This document shows positions 1 through 8,570 of a DNA stretch of 64,000 nt, one piece after another. Below the pieces are notes generated by a model. The model searched no databases and was not told the origin of the DNA. It was given only the letters and a program-made list of their open reading frames with translations. Source of the stretch: Methanothermococcus thermolithotrophicus DSM 2095. Its GTDB lineage: Archaea; AGJL01; Methanococci; Methanococcales; Methanococcaceae. The stretch lies in the NCBI RefSeq assembly GCF_946463545.1, contig NZ_OX296583.1:248001-312000 (forward strand). Direction: 5' to 3'. Within the stretch, counting starts at the first letter, position 1. Each line of letters opens with the position of its first letter. The position numbers and the translations under genes are program-made.

Positions 1-2
1 AA

Positions 3-512
3 CATTTCTGTAAGGGGATCAAAAAAGGACATTGTGAGGATAATACAATTAAACATGTTATAGAATGTTGTGAAGAGCTGTACTTGGATTCATTGGAGGA
101 AATACTCTTAATGGGTATGGAGCAAAGTTCTAAAACCAAATTAAATAAAACTGAAGAAATCTCATGGGAGGAGAGGGAAGAGTTGGGGAGATATATATTC
201 AAAAGTGAAAATTTAGATGAATTATCCGAAAAATGTAAAGAAATATTAAACTATGATATTTCAGAGAGAATTGAAAGTATTAAAAATAATCTAAATAGAT
301 TAAAACTAAATGACAATAAATACAAAGAAAATGAAAAAGAAATAATAAGATTCCTAGGGGAGCTCAACAGACGAGAACACTTTAGAAAGCTAGATCTAAA
401 AAAAGAAGTGGATAAGCTTATAGGCATCGGAGAAGAAATAAGTAAATACCGAGATGTCCTAAAAGGTGAAGGAGTTGTGGATTTAAAACTACTAAATCAA
501 ATTAATATTTGA
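3..512 (+). CDS. Hypothetical protein, 5' end outside the window
   Basis: The frame is open from the left edge to a TGA at 510-512, so only the C-terminal 169 residues or so are visible. I do not recognise the family. The visible part begins with a Cys/His-rich patch (FCKGIKKGHC, then ECC about 10 residues later) that could bind metal. The rest is a charged, Lys/Glu-rich, probably helical region with no membrane segment. A TTG at 84 could act as an internal start, but the open frame and Cys-rich residues upstream argue that the gene starts earlier. The next gene follows closely on the same strand, so the two may be cotranscribed. Confidence 0.55.
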   Translation, partial: HFCKGIKKGHCEDNTIKHVIECCEELYLDSLEEILLMGMEQSSKTKLNKTEEISWEEREELGRYIFKSENLDELSEKCKEILNYDISERIESIKNNLNRLKLNDNKYKENEKEIIRFLGELNRREHFRKLDLKKEVDKLIGIGEEISKYRDVLKGEGVVDLKLLNQINI

Positions 513-547
513 CTCCCTTAACATCATCATCCATGACACGTGAAAAT

Positions 548-1075
548 ATGATGAAGAAAGAATACATAATATTATTTTTTATAATAATGATTTTAGCCAT
601 ATCACCGTTGATATTGTTAGAATATCAAAAAAGCAGATATACGCCTACAGAAGAGCTGAAAAGATTTGGGGTTTACTCGATAGAAAAAAAAACAATTGAA
701 AATAAGGACGTAATTATAGCATACCAAATTAAAAATAAAATTGAAAATAGGCTCCCAGGAGACATAGATCCAGGTAGTAAAGTCGAAATATGTTATATAA
801 CATGGTATTTGTTTAATAATTTTGAAGACAGGGACGAAGTTCAGATCATATCATATTATAACAATAGTGGTAAGTTAGCCATTTACTACAAGTTTAAAAT
901 TGATAGAAGAGATGCAGAAGTTGCGGGTATTTTAGATGTTCCCAAATCTGAGATTTTCCCAAATGTATATTATTACTATCGTAAAATAATTAAATTAGGA
1001 ACTTTAAAAGTTAAAGATGTAAATATTCCTTACTGGAGGAGGGTAAACAATGGTAACAATAATACCTATCAATGA
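548..1075 (+). CDS. Hypothetical protein with one N-terminal membrane segment
   Basis: About 175 residues, function not recognised. A strongly hydrophobic stretch near the N terminus (ILFFIIMILAISPLILL) follows Lys-Lys-Glu, so the protein is either membrane-anchored or secreted. The remainder is a polar, Tyr- and Asn-rich domain, presumably outside the cell. I chose the ATG at 548 because GTGA lies about 5 bases upstream; ATG 533 and 551 are alternatives in the same frame. The 3' end overlaps the next gene by 26 bases, which suggests translational coupling with the zinc-ribbon protein. Confidence 0.55.
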   Translation: MMKKEYIILFFIIMILAISPLILLEYQKSRYTPTEELKRFGVYSIEKKTIENKDVIIAYQIKNKIENRLPGDIDPGSKVEICYITWYLFNNFEDRDEVQIISYYNNSGKLAIYYKFKIDRRDAEVAGILDVPKSEIFPNVYYYYRKIIKLGTLKVKDVNIPYWRRVNNGNNNTYQ

Positions 1076-1616
1076 AGAAGAGAAAATGAGCATTATTACA
1101 GGTCTCAGGAGCTCAGTACCTGCTACAAAATTAATTACCTTAAAGAAAATTGCAGATATTGCCGATATGAGACCTGAATCATTACAATATATGGAAATGA
1201 CAGACAAGACATCAATAAATGAAATAATCACCAGTATCGAATCAATAGCTGAAATCAACCAAGATGAAGTTTTAAAAAGAGAGGCCATGATAACACTTGA
1301 AAAGATAAAAAAGGCCCTCGGGACAAAATTCACTGAAAATATCATATACTGTAAAAACTGTGAAACTGTTGTAGATGTGGGGTGGGAACACTGTGCAAAC
1401 TGTGGAGCTGATCTTAATAAAATGGAATTTGAAGATGTAGAACCGTGTCCAAATTGTAAAAAGCACACATCTGAAAGTTGGATACACTGTGCACATTGTG
1501 GTGTGTCCTTAAAAGAGGAAAATAAAATATTAAGATGTCCGAACTGTAAAAGGCCGATAGATTCAACTTGGATGGTTTGCCCCTACTGCGGATATAGGTT
1601 AAAGAAAATAAAATAA
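1050..1616 (+). CDS. Triple zinc-ribbon protein
   Basis: 188 residues. The N-terminal half (about 1-95) looks helical and is unrecognised. The C-terminal half holds three evenly built zinc ribbons, each CxxC-x10-CxxC: Cys 101/104 with 115/118, 133/136 with 147/150, and 163/166 with 177/180. Such double-zinc-ribbon modules usually mediate protein or nucleic-acid contacts and are not catalytic. The start at 1050 has a strong GGAGGAGGG site 6-7 bases upstream. It overlaps the membrane protein gene before it, so the pair probably forms an operon. Cytoplasmic location is inferred from the lack of signal or membrane segments. Confidence 0.75.
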   Translation: MVTIIPINEEEKMSIITGLRSSVPATKLITLKKIADIADMRPESLQYMEMTDKTSINEIITSIESIAEINQDEVLKREAMITLEKIKKALGTKFTENIIYCKNCETVVDVGWEHCANCGADLNKMEFEDVEPCPNCKKHTSESWIHCAHCGVSLKEENKILRCPNCKRPIDSTWMVCPYCGYRLKKIK

Positions 1617-1685
1617 GGATAATTAGCCAGTTAACTTAATTTTTTTTGAATTGTTGTATTTAAATCAGTTTTTCGACATGTAATA

Positions 1686-2516
1686 TTAATCTACTATTTT
1701 CTTACCAATAATGGATATTATATGAGAATCATTCAATAATTCAATTTTCAAACCAATTTTTGCAGGAATTACATTAACTCCTCCAGTATTCTCATTAATA
1801 TACTCTGCTTCTTTAATAGGGTTGGTCATCTTTATTCCCATGTGGTTCATAACTACCAATTCAGGTTTTTTACTCATGGCGTTTAGTAAATCTATCAAAT
1901 CATTTGCACATAGATGCCCAATTACACGTTCATTTTTCTTTCTAATAACATTGGCAATAAGAACCCTGGTTCCATCAAAGTCTTCAACTAAAGACTCTAA
2001 TAATTCTGTGTCGCTGGTGTATCCAATATCTCCCTTGTGGGTTTTCATCCTAAACCCTATTCCAAAGGGGTCCCCGTGTTTTGTCCTCGTTGCCATTATA
2101 TCAATATCATAAATACTTACCGAATCCTTGGGGTTTAATACATACCTTTTCTCAGCTCTAGATTGATGATATTTAGATATTGCATTTTCAAAATTTCCAT
2201 AACCTTCCAATACCGAAAGACCTCCTATAATAATACCATTTTTCCGTGTCATTCCATTTGTCATAGCTTCAGCAATAATTTCAGCATCTGCATAGTGGTC
2301 AGGATGACAGTGGGAAATAAAAAGAGCATTTGTATTCCAAGGTTTTATTTTTAATTCCTTCATTCTAACCAATGAACCAGGCCCTGGGTCAACATGTAAT
2401 CTTGTCTGTTCTGTGTGTATTCTAAATCCACCAGTTCCTCTATTCTGGGTTACAGCTTCCCATCTTCCGCCACCGGCGCCTAAAAATAGTATTTCAACCC
2501 TCAACTTCCACCACAT
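1686..2516 (-). CDS. Metallo-beta-lactamase fold hydrolase
   Basis: About 276 residues. The metal motif HCHPDHYAD (HxHxDH) follows the usual first strands LFLGAGGGRW and the HVDPGPGS segment; later Asp (YTSDTE) and His (MNHMG) residues complete a typical two-metal site. Members hydrolyse phosphodiesters or other esters; the substrate here is unknown. The ATG at 2516 is given, but a TTG at 2504 after GGTGG would give MRVEILFLG and is nearly as good. A longer reading from 2573 would overlap the upstream lipoprotein gene and has no clear ribosome site. It lies 16 bases after that gene, in line with uppS and mtxX. Confidence 0.75.
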   Translation of the reverse strand: MWWKLRVEILFLGAGGGRWEAVTQNRGTGGFRIHTEQTRLHVDPGPGSLVRMKELKIKPWNTNALFISHCHPDHYADAEIIAEAMTNGMTRKNGIIIGGLSVLEGYGNFENAISKYHQSRAEKRYVLNPKDSVSIYDIDIMATRTKHGDPFGIGFRMKTHKGDIGYTSDTELLESLVEDFDGTRVLIANVIRKKNERVIGHLCANDLIDLLNAMSKKPELVVMNHMGIKMTNPIKEAEYINENTGGVNVIPAKIGLKIELLNDSHIISIIGKKIVD

Positions 2517-2532
2517 CCTACTTATGAGTTCT

Positions 2533-3015
2533 TTATCGATTTTCCAAAAACACAACATTTTCGTATGATCCATTTACTTCAACAACTTCATAAGGTGACT
2601 GTATAACCATTGAACCTTGTTGATTTGGTGATGTTTCATTTACATACACTACAATAGTATTATTCTTTTCCAGTCTAACTATTTTTGTTATTTCAATACC
2701 ATATCCAATGGTTGGTTTTTTTCCAGAATGTACTTCTATTATTGTTTTATTGTTTGAGACATAACTATTAAATGTTTTTTCGTTTTTTCCATAAACTCCA
2801 TATTCTAAAATCTTAAAAGGAATGATTTCAGTTTTATTTGCACTATTATTTTTTTTCTGTATTGATTCTTTTTCAGCTATTTTAGGATTATTTTGAATCT
2901 TGTTGATACTCTCATTTCCAAAATTAACGGTATTATCAACAGCAGTATGATTTTTTGATACACAACTGCAAAACAGGAAAATGACCAGTAAAAAAATTAA
3001 AGTAGTGTATTTCAT
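2533..3015 (-). CDS. Putative lipoprotein or secreted protein
   Basis: About 160 residues. It starts MKYTT followed by a hydrophobic stretch (LIFLLVIFLFCSC), which looks like a signal peptide; the Cys could be a lipobox although the residues before it are not a perfect match. The mature part is rich in Asn, Lys and Ser and contains mixed beta-like segments; no known domain is recognised. ATG 3015 has a GTGATGAT site immediately upstream and the gene begins 5 bases before the end of uppS (overlap), so it is probably cotranscribed with uppS and the downstream hydrolase. Confidence 0.6.
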   Translation of the reverse strand: MKYTTLIFLLVIFLFCSCVSKNHTAVDNTVNFGNESINKIQNNPKIAEKESIQKKNNSANKTEIIPFKILEYGVYGKNEKTFNSYVSNNKTIIEVHSGKKPTIGYGIEITKIVRLEKNNTIVVYVNETSPNQQGSMVIQSPYEVVEVNGSYENVVFLENR

Positions 3016-3019
3016 ATCA

Positions 3020-3826
3020 TCACTTTCCAAATCTTCTTTCCCTTCTTTGATAGTCCCTTATAGACCTCAAAAAATCTATCCGTCTAAATTGTGGCCAGTA
3101 AGTTTCACAAAAATATAGTTCAGAATAGCTGGATTGCCATGTTAAAAAATTGCTTATCCTTTCTTCTCCAGAAGTCCTTATTATCAAATCAGGATTAGGA
3201 TAAGGTAAATGAGCAGTATATAAATTTTTAGATATTGTTTCTACTGAAATATCGTCTAAATCCATTTCATTATTTTTTATTTTTTTACCTATCCTCTTTA
3301 CTGCATCTACGATTTCCTGCTGTCCGCCGTAAGCAATTGCAACATTAACAAAATGGTTTTTATAGTCTTTTGTCCTGTTTTCAGCGTATTCTATCGCCCT
3401 TTTAACCCGTTCTGGAAGAAGATCAATTCTTCCTATGGCTCGTATATTGATTTTATACTTGTGAACATCCTCGTCATCTGCCAACTTAATAAATTCTCTT
3501 TCAAAAAGATCCATTAATGTATCAACTTCTTCCTTTGGCCTATTAAAGTTTTCAAGTGAAAATGCATAAAGTGTAACCACCTTTATACCTATATCAACAC
3601 ACCATCTTATAAACATTCTAACTTTTTTAGCCCCCAAATAATGCCCTCTTGTAGGTTTATCACCCATAAGCCTTGCCATTCTCCTGTTTCCATCCATAAT
3701 AACACCAATGTGTTTCGGAAGGTCGTCCTTACTAATTTCATTTTCCAGAATTTTCTCGTAAATTTTCAAGACCCCAAACCTACTCAGAATATTATACAAC
3801 TTAAGTAAAAGCAAATTTATCACCAT
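3020..3826 (-). CDS. uppS: Cis-prenyltransferase (undecaprenyl diphosphate synthase family)
   Basis: About 268 residues, the usual size for archaeal family members. It condenses isopentenyl diphosphate in cis onto an allylic diphosphate to make the long polyprenyl (dolichol-type) carrier for glycans and N-glycosylation. The signature HIGVIMDGNRRMAR, with the catalytic Asp, sits near residue 40-50; YAFSLENFNRP, RTSGEERISNFL and the YFCETYWPQF block follow in the normal order. Start is uncertain: ATG 3826, an ATG at 3859 that overlaps mtxX by 23 bases, or a TTG just downstream preceded by GGTGAT. It sits between mtxX and a lipoprotein gene on the same strand. Confidence 0.9.
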   Translation of the reverse strand: MVINLLLLKLYNILSRFGVLKIYEKILENEISKDDLPKHIGVIMDGNRRMARLMGDKPTRGHYLGAKKVRMFIRWCVDIGIKVVTLYAFSLENFNRPKEEVDTLMDLFEREFIKLADDEDVHKYKINIRAIGRIDLLPERVKRAIEYAENRTKDYKNHFVNVAIAYGGQQEIVDAVKRIGKKIKNNEMDLDDISVETISKNLYTAHLPYPNPDLIIRTSGEERISNFLTWQSSYSELYFCETYWPQFRRIDFLRSIRDYQRRERRFGK

Positions 3827-3836
3827 ACTCCCTTCG

Positions 3837-4580
3837 TCAAATTTCTCCAATTTCACCATATTCTAAGAATTTAATAGCATTATAGTATCTAGTCCAATCT
3901 CCGCCCCTACTGGTATCAATGAACTTAATGTTTTTATCAGTTAAAAGAATTGCACCATACCCTTCAAGGCCACATACTAACCCCAAACATCGAAACATGA
4001 GATTGCCAGATATTCCATCTGGAGCCAAAATCACATTAAATCCGTCTTTTAAATATTCCTCTATTAAAATGCCATTATGGCGTATAAATATATTATTATA
4101 CTCGCCAGGGTTGTTTTTAATATGATTTATAATATTTTCACACTCATCCATTGTTTCATCAACTTTCTTACTTCTGCCATAATCTGAAAGTCTCCCTCCA
4201 GATAAGATACCTATTTTTGGCTCTATTTTGTAGTTTTTTAAGAATTTTGCAGAGTATTTTATTATTTGCAGTTTATCATTGATGCCGTTTTCCTCACATA
4301 TTTCATCTATTCCAACAGGTGCCAGTAAAAAAATACCCTCTTTTAGCGGATTCTTTAAAATTGATGCCCTATAGAATTTTCCTATTTTTTTATTTAAGTA
4401 TGGAATAACCTCTGAAGAAGATAAAGTCCCCCTTACTGCCCCTTCAACTTCGTTGTTCAATACCATATCCACGAGCTCTTGAGAATCATCTATCAAGGTA
4501 ACTTGAATATTATCTTTTTTTAATTTTTCATAGGCTTTTAAAATTTCTTCCTTGTTTTTTCCAATTCCAATGGCATACAT
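3837..4580 (-). CDS. mtxX: Methanogenesis marker protein 4 / MtxX
   Basis: About 247 residues. It matches the MtxX family, methanogen-restricted proteins related to the phosphotransacetylase fold and once annotated as methyltransferase-related subunit X. Recognisable blocks are MYAIGIGKNKEEI at the N terminus, VEGAVRGTLSS, IGILSGGRLSDYGR and LAPDGISGNLMFR. Biochemical function is not established. I chose ATG 4580 because GTGAGCACC lies directly upstream; the reading from 4658 would add a hydrophobic extension without a ribosome site. It is followed after 10 bases by uppS. Confidence 0.8.
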   Translation of the reverse strand: MYAIGIGKNKEEILKAYEKLKKDNIQVTLIDDSQELVDMVLNNEVEGAVRGTLSSSEVIPYLNKKIGKFYRASILKNPLKEGIFLLAPVGIDEICEENGINDKLQIIKYSAKFLKNYKIEPKIGILSGGRLSDYGRSKKVDETMDECENIINHIKNNPGEYNNIFIRHNGILIEEYLKDGFNVILAPDGISGNLMFRCLGLVCGLEGYGAILLTDKNIKFIDTSRGGDWTRYYNAIKFLEYGEIGEI

Positions 4581-4712
4581 GGTGCTCACTACAAATGCGT
4601 TAGTAATTATAAAAAAGCACATGAATGTTATATAACTATTGAATATTATAGTAAACAAATATAGAATAATTGTAGTGTAAATTAATATAAAAAATAGTAG
4701 TATAAAAAAGAT

Positions 4713-4913
4713 TTATTTTAAAGCTAATTTGATATCGTCTGCTTTAACAGTTTTTCTGCCAGCATGTTTAGCTAAACTTACAGCTTCTGTAGCGAAATCC
4801 ATTGCGATTTCTTCTAAAGCTTCAGCAAGTAAAACTGCTGCTTCTCTGCTTACTCTTTCAGCACCTGCTTTTTTCAAGATTCTTTCCATTGGAGCTACTG
4901 GTAATTCAGCCAT
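4713..4913 (-). CDS. Archaeal histone
   Basis: 66 residues, exactly one histone fold. The sequence [17 protein letters not shown], then [20 protein letters not shown] and a short C-terminal helix, is the classic HMf-type pattern. It dimerises and wraps DNA in archaeal nucleosome-like particles. The ATG has GAGGTGAGCC just upstream. No tail extensions are present. It is transcribed alone, away from the arfC gene's end, from a probable promoter at about 4961-4970. Confidence 0.97.
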   Translation of the reverse strand: MAELPVAPMERILKKAGAERVSREAAVLLAEALEEIAMDFATEAVSLAKHAGRKTVKADDIKLALK

Positions 4914-4960
4914 AGGCTCACCTCTTCATTAATTATAATTTAATTAGGTATTTTTCCAGT

Positions 4961-4970
4961 ATTTAAATCT
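4961..4970 (-). promoter_or_regulatory. Probable histone promoter (TATA box)
   Basis: Read on the minus strand the sequence is CGAAAGATTTAAATACTGG, a purine-rich BRE-like element followed by a TATA-like ATTTAAATA. It lies about 48-57 bases before the histone start codon, which places transcription initiation about 25 bases downstream and leaves a short leader carrying the GAGGTGA site. Called by eye only. Confidence 0.45.
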
Positions 4971-5019
4971 TTCGGTTTAAATTATATTTTATTTTTAATT
5001 ATGACGCTTTGAAATTGAT

Positions 5020-5067
5020 ACAAATCCCTTACGGGATTTGTTGTCGCACAAAAACCTGAAAGGTTTT
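5020..5067. repeat. Tandem hairpin element (palindromic family, copy A)
   Basis: Two adjoining hairpins: ACAAATCCC-ttac-GGGATTTGT (perfect 9-bp stem, 5020-5041) and AAAACCT-gaa-AGGTTTT (7-bp stem, 5051-5067), joined by TGTCGCAC. The layout resembles other short palindromic elements in this window. It lies between the histone gene and the 3' end of arfC and may also stop transcription. Confidence 0.6.
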
Positions 5068-5134
5068 CGTCAAGATTAGTAATTCAAATTATCTTGATAT
5101 TCTATTTAAATTATTCTATTCGGATATATTAAAT

Positions 5135-5815
<681 letters not shown>

Positions 5816-5853
5816 TCACAGTATATTCGTTCGACATTGAGTAAAAACCTCTT

Positions 5854-6255
5854 CTAAATTTGGTATATATCCCTTCTTCTTAAAATATATCCATAAAGAC
5901 CCTCAATATCCTTTAAATCTCCGTGGCTATATCTTAAAATTTTTTCCCTTATTTTCCTATTAACTTTAATGCCTCTACTTTCAAATTCTTCAATTATGTC
6001 CTTGGCATGTCTCTTGCCCCGTCTATCAAAGTCAGTTAATAAAATAACTTCTCTCACCCCTTCGGCTATGAGCTCATCTGCAATTTGAAAAATAGGTGTC
6101 CCCATAACTTCTATAAAATCCCCATCTATTCCCAGATTTTTTAAAGATTTAATATCCTTTTTTCCTTCAACAAGAATTGGAAATCCTCTTTCCGACTCCT
6201 CTTTAAGTTCGTCGATAGTTTCAAGAAGTTTAATTAAAAATTCTCTTTTATTCAT
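5854..6255 (-). CDS. Small Toprim-domain protein (UPF0292-like)
   Basis: About 133 residues. The whole protein is a single Toprim fold: the conserved Glu lies in ILVEGKKDIKSL (about residue 27) and the DxD motif in LLTDFDRRGKRHA (about residue 75). Toprim domains bind Mg2+ and occur in primases, topoisomerases and small nucleases such as RNase M5; this small stand-alone archaeal group has no proven role. ATG 6255 follows GTGATAAAC. It sits between nadE and arfC on the same strand. Confidence 0.8.
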   Translation of the reverse strand: MNKREFLIKLLETIDELKEESERGFPILVEGKKDIKSLKNLGIDGDFIEVMGTPIFQIADELIAEGVREVILLTDFDRRGKRHAKDIIEEFESRGIKVNRKIREKILRYSHGDLKDIEGLYGYILRRRDIYQI

Positions 6256-6346
6256 GTTTATCACGTGATACGGTAAAACCGAAAATTATCATTTTATCAA
6301 GTAAAACAAGGCATTTATAAAAAAATAAAATTAAATGAATAGTATA

Positions 6347-7108
6347 TTATGGCATTGGCAAAGGCTGTGATTTATGTTTGTTTATCTCTATTCTATAGAT
6401 TATCTCCTTTATTTTTGAAACTGGGACATTCAATTCATCTGAAATCTCTTCAACTTCTTTTCCTTGTTCAATTCCCATTAAAATTTTATCCAATAGTTCA
6501 TAGGATATCCCGAGCTCTGCTTCATCTGTCTGACCTTTCCATAAACCTGCTGAAGGTGGTTTTTCAATAATTTCTTCTGGAACTCCTAAATATTTTGCCA
6601 GTTCTTTAACTTCGGTTTTAAACAGGTTTCCAATTGTTAAAAAATCACTTCCTAAATCTCCATACTTTGTTCCATATCCCATGTAAATTTCGGATTTGTT
6701 GGAAGTTCCTGCAACAAGTAAATTACGTTTATTTGCAAAGTAGTATAATATACACATTCTTATCCTTGGTTTTAAATTGCCGTCTGCTTTTTTATCAAAT
6801 TCTCTTGTTGGAACATACCCCCCAGCTCCAAATGCCTTTAAAACTTCAGTTATATCTGAAATATTGTATTCTATGCCTAATTTATTTGCTACCAATTCTG
6901 CATGTTCTTTGTCTAGTGGATTAGAGTTTTTTTCTGGCATTATTACTCCCAAAACTTTATCCTTCCCTAAAGCTTTAACACACAAATAAGCCACTAAGGA
7001 GCTGTCAATTCCCCCACTTAAACCAACTACTACACCATTAGCATTTGCCTCTTCAACTTTTTCCCTTATGAATTTGGTTATTTTACTTACAGTTTCCTCT
7101 TTATTCAT
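6347..7108 (-). CDS. nadE: NH3-dependent NAD+ synthetase
   Basis: 253 residues, typical of the short ammonia-dependent form without a glutaminase domain. It adenylates nicotinate adenine dinucleotide and amidates it to NAD+. The PP-loop GLSGGIDSSLVAYL is near residue 28-40; GTSNKSEIYMGYGTKYGD and PSAGLWKGQTDE are the other family hallmarks. ATG 7108 follows a GGTGAAACC site. It is the first gene of a possible minus-strand run with the Toprim gene and arfC. Confidence 0.95.
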   Translation of the reverse strand: MNKEETVSKITKFIREKVEEANANGVVVGLSGGIDSSLVAYLCVKALGKDKVLGVIMPEKNSNPLDKEHAELVANKLGIEYNISDITEVLKAFGAGGYVPTREFDKKADGNLKPRIRMCILYYFANKRNLLVAGTSNKSEIYMGYGTKYGDLGSDFLTIGNLFKTEVKELAKYLGVPEEIIEKPPSAGLWKGQTDEAELGISYELLDKILMGIEQGKEVEEISDELNVPVSKIKEIIYRIEINKHKSQPLPMP

Positions 7109-7594
7109 GGTTTCACCATATTTTATTATTTAACTCAATAGTACATATATTATGGTCATGACTTTTAATTTTATTGATTATTTCTTTTTTCTTTAATTAT
7201 AAAATTTTTTATCATATTATAAATTAATAATTATCCAGATAATTTCTTTTGTTGTCTTATTTTATTGATTATCCATCCGCGTATTATTCATTAGGCGTTA
7301 TATGTGGAATCTCGAACCGACTACGTTTTATGATTATTGTATATATTTAGATGTTAGAATTTACTAAGATATTGTTTAGTCATGGTGTTAGAGACCGTTT
7401 TGTCATATTTTCCTTACAATTTTTGTTTATTTTTCTAATGTGATTGATTTTAGATTTTTATTTTAAAGAATAAATCCAATTATCAAGTCGCACGTCTTTA
7501 TATATGGAGCTCCAGATCATAGGTTCGAGATAAAAAGTTTTAAATAAGGGAAAATACAACCTTCTTTATAGGGAAATAAGGAAAATTCTTAACT
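7109..7594 (+). other. AT-rich gene-free stretch, presumed CRISPR leader
   Basis: No convincing gene is seen on either strand. Because the CRISPR repeats become degenerate at the right-hand end of the array, the leader and integration end should be on this left side. The stretch is T-rich and contains a 10-bp perfect inverted pair, ATCTCGAACC at 7309-7318 and GGTTCGAGAT at 7522-7531. The boundaries of the leader cannot be fixed by eye. Confidence 0.5.
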
Positions 7595-8279
7595 GTTAAA
7601 ATAAGACCATAGTGGGATGGAAATACCACAAAATATTTAATAGAATTTGCACAAAATCTAAGTTAAAATAAGACCATAGTGGGATGGAAATTTTAAATAA
7701 TAAAGTTCCTTTGTTAAATCATTATTGCGTTAAAATAAGACCATAGTGGGATGGAAATTCTCCTGAGCAAACAACACAAAGATTGAAATTACTGGTTAAA
7801 ATAAGACCATAGTGGGATGGAAATTTTCTTCGATGTCTTCTTCTGATAAGTTTGCAAACGAGTTAAAATAAGACCATAGTGGGATGGAAATTTTCTTCGA
7901 TGTCTTCTTCTGATAAGTTTGCAAACGAGTTAAAATAAGACCATAGTGGGATGGAAATGCTTCTTTGTTGCGGTATTTTTGATAAGCTATTTTGAGTTAA
8001 AATAAGACCATAGTAGGATGGAAATACGTATATGGTACCATCTTGAGATATAGCAGGGGAGTTAAAATAAGACCATAGTGGGATGGAAATCTAATAGCCC
8101 GTGCTGCTCTAAGATTTGACAGGTTAAAATAAGACCATAGTGGGATGGAAATATATCTTGAAATCTATGTAGCTAGACTTGGAACCTTGTTAAAATAAGA
8201 CCTTGTGGGATGGAAATTATGCGTTGTTTGTGTTTATAACTCTTGTTGCTGTTGTTAAAATCAGACCATTTATTTTTGG
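7595..8279 (+). CRISPR. CRISPR array, 10 repeats plus decayed terminal repeat
   Basis: A 30-bp repeat starting GTTAAAATAAGACC and ending GGGATGGAAAT begins at 7595, 7662, 7729, 7795, 7862, 7929, 7996, 8061, 8123 and 8189. Spacers are 32-37 bp. The repeat at 7996 has one G-to-A change, the one at 8189 is altered around positions 13-16 and one base short, and a last copy at 8254 keeps only its first half. The repeat end GGATGGAAAT resembles the crRNA 5' handle of type I/III systems, so transcription is probably on plus from the left. The spacers at 7825-7861 and 7892-7928 are identical. No cas gene is in the window. Confidence 0.97.
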
Positions 8280-8299
8280 CATTAAGACTTTTTAAAGGC

Positions 8300-8536
8300 T
8301 TGAATTAGACCACCAAATTCCGAAGTAATTTTGAGAAAAACAAAAGATTGAGCATGATAAGTGATAACATAATTAATTTAAATAAAATTATATTATTATT
8401 TAAGAAAATTATGATATTATTTATCGTTTCATTAATGGGAATTACCATGTATTTAATAGGAATAACCATACTTACTAAAACAATCCCTATTTAAGTAAAG
8501 ATTAAAATAAGGCCACCAAATCGAAGGAATTTTGAG
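8300..8536 (+). repeat. Pair of decayed repeat-like segments after the CRISPR array
   Basis: Two related segments of about 35 bp lie at 8300-8335 and 8502-8536; both share ACCACCAAAT/GCCACCAAAT, CGAAG and AATTTTGAG. The second begins TTAAAATAAGGCCA, close to the first half of the CRISPR repeat (TTAAAATAAGACCA). They may be the remains of an older or different array, or the ends of a small element. Between them is a possible 46-codon reading frame. Confidence 0.4.
8354..8494 (+). CDS. Possible 46-residue membrane peptide
   Basis: ATG 8354 to TAA 8492-8494 encodes 46 residues with a long hydrophobic stretch rich in Ile, Leu and Met (about residues 19-40), compatible with one membrane helix. 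It lies between the two decayed repeats. There is no convincing ribosome site, only TTGAG upstream, and in AT-rich DNA such frames arise by chance. Reported as a candidate only. Confidence 0.2.
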   Translation: MISDNIINLNKIILLFKKIMILFIVSLMGITMYLIGITILTKTIPI

Positions 8537-8570
8537 ATTTGAAATAAAAATTAAAAAAGAATAAAGAAAA

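Noticed and set aside
1004-1468. 154-residue frame on minus opposite the zinc-ribbon gene
   Set aside because: It is the antisense of a gene with clear CxxC motifs and a strong ribosome site; no motifs of its own.
7481-7540. tRNA-like sequence around GGTTCGAG
   Set aside because: No acceptor, D or anticodon stems can be formed around it; at most a fragment.
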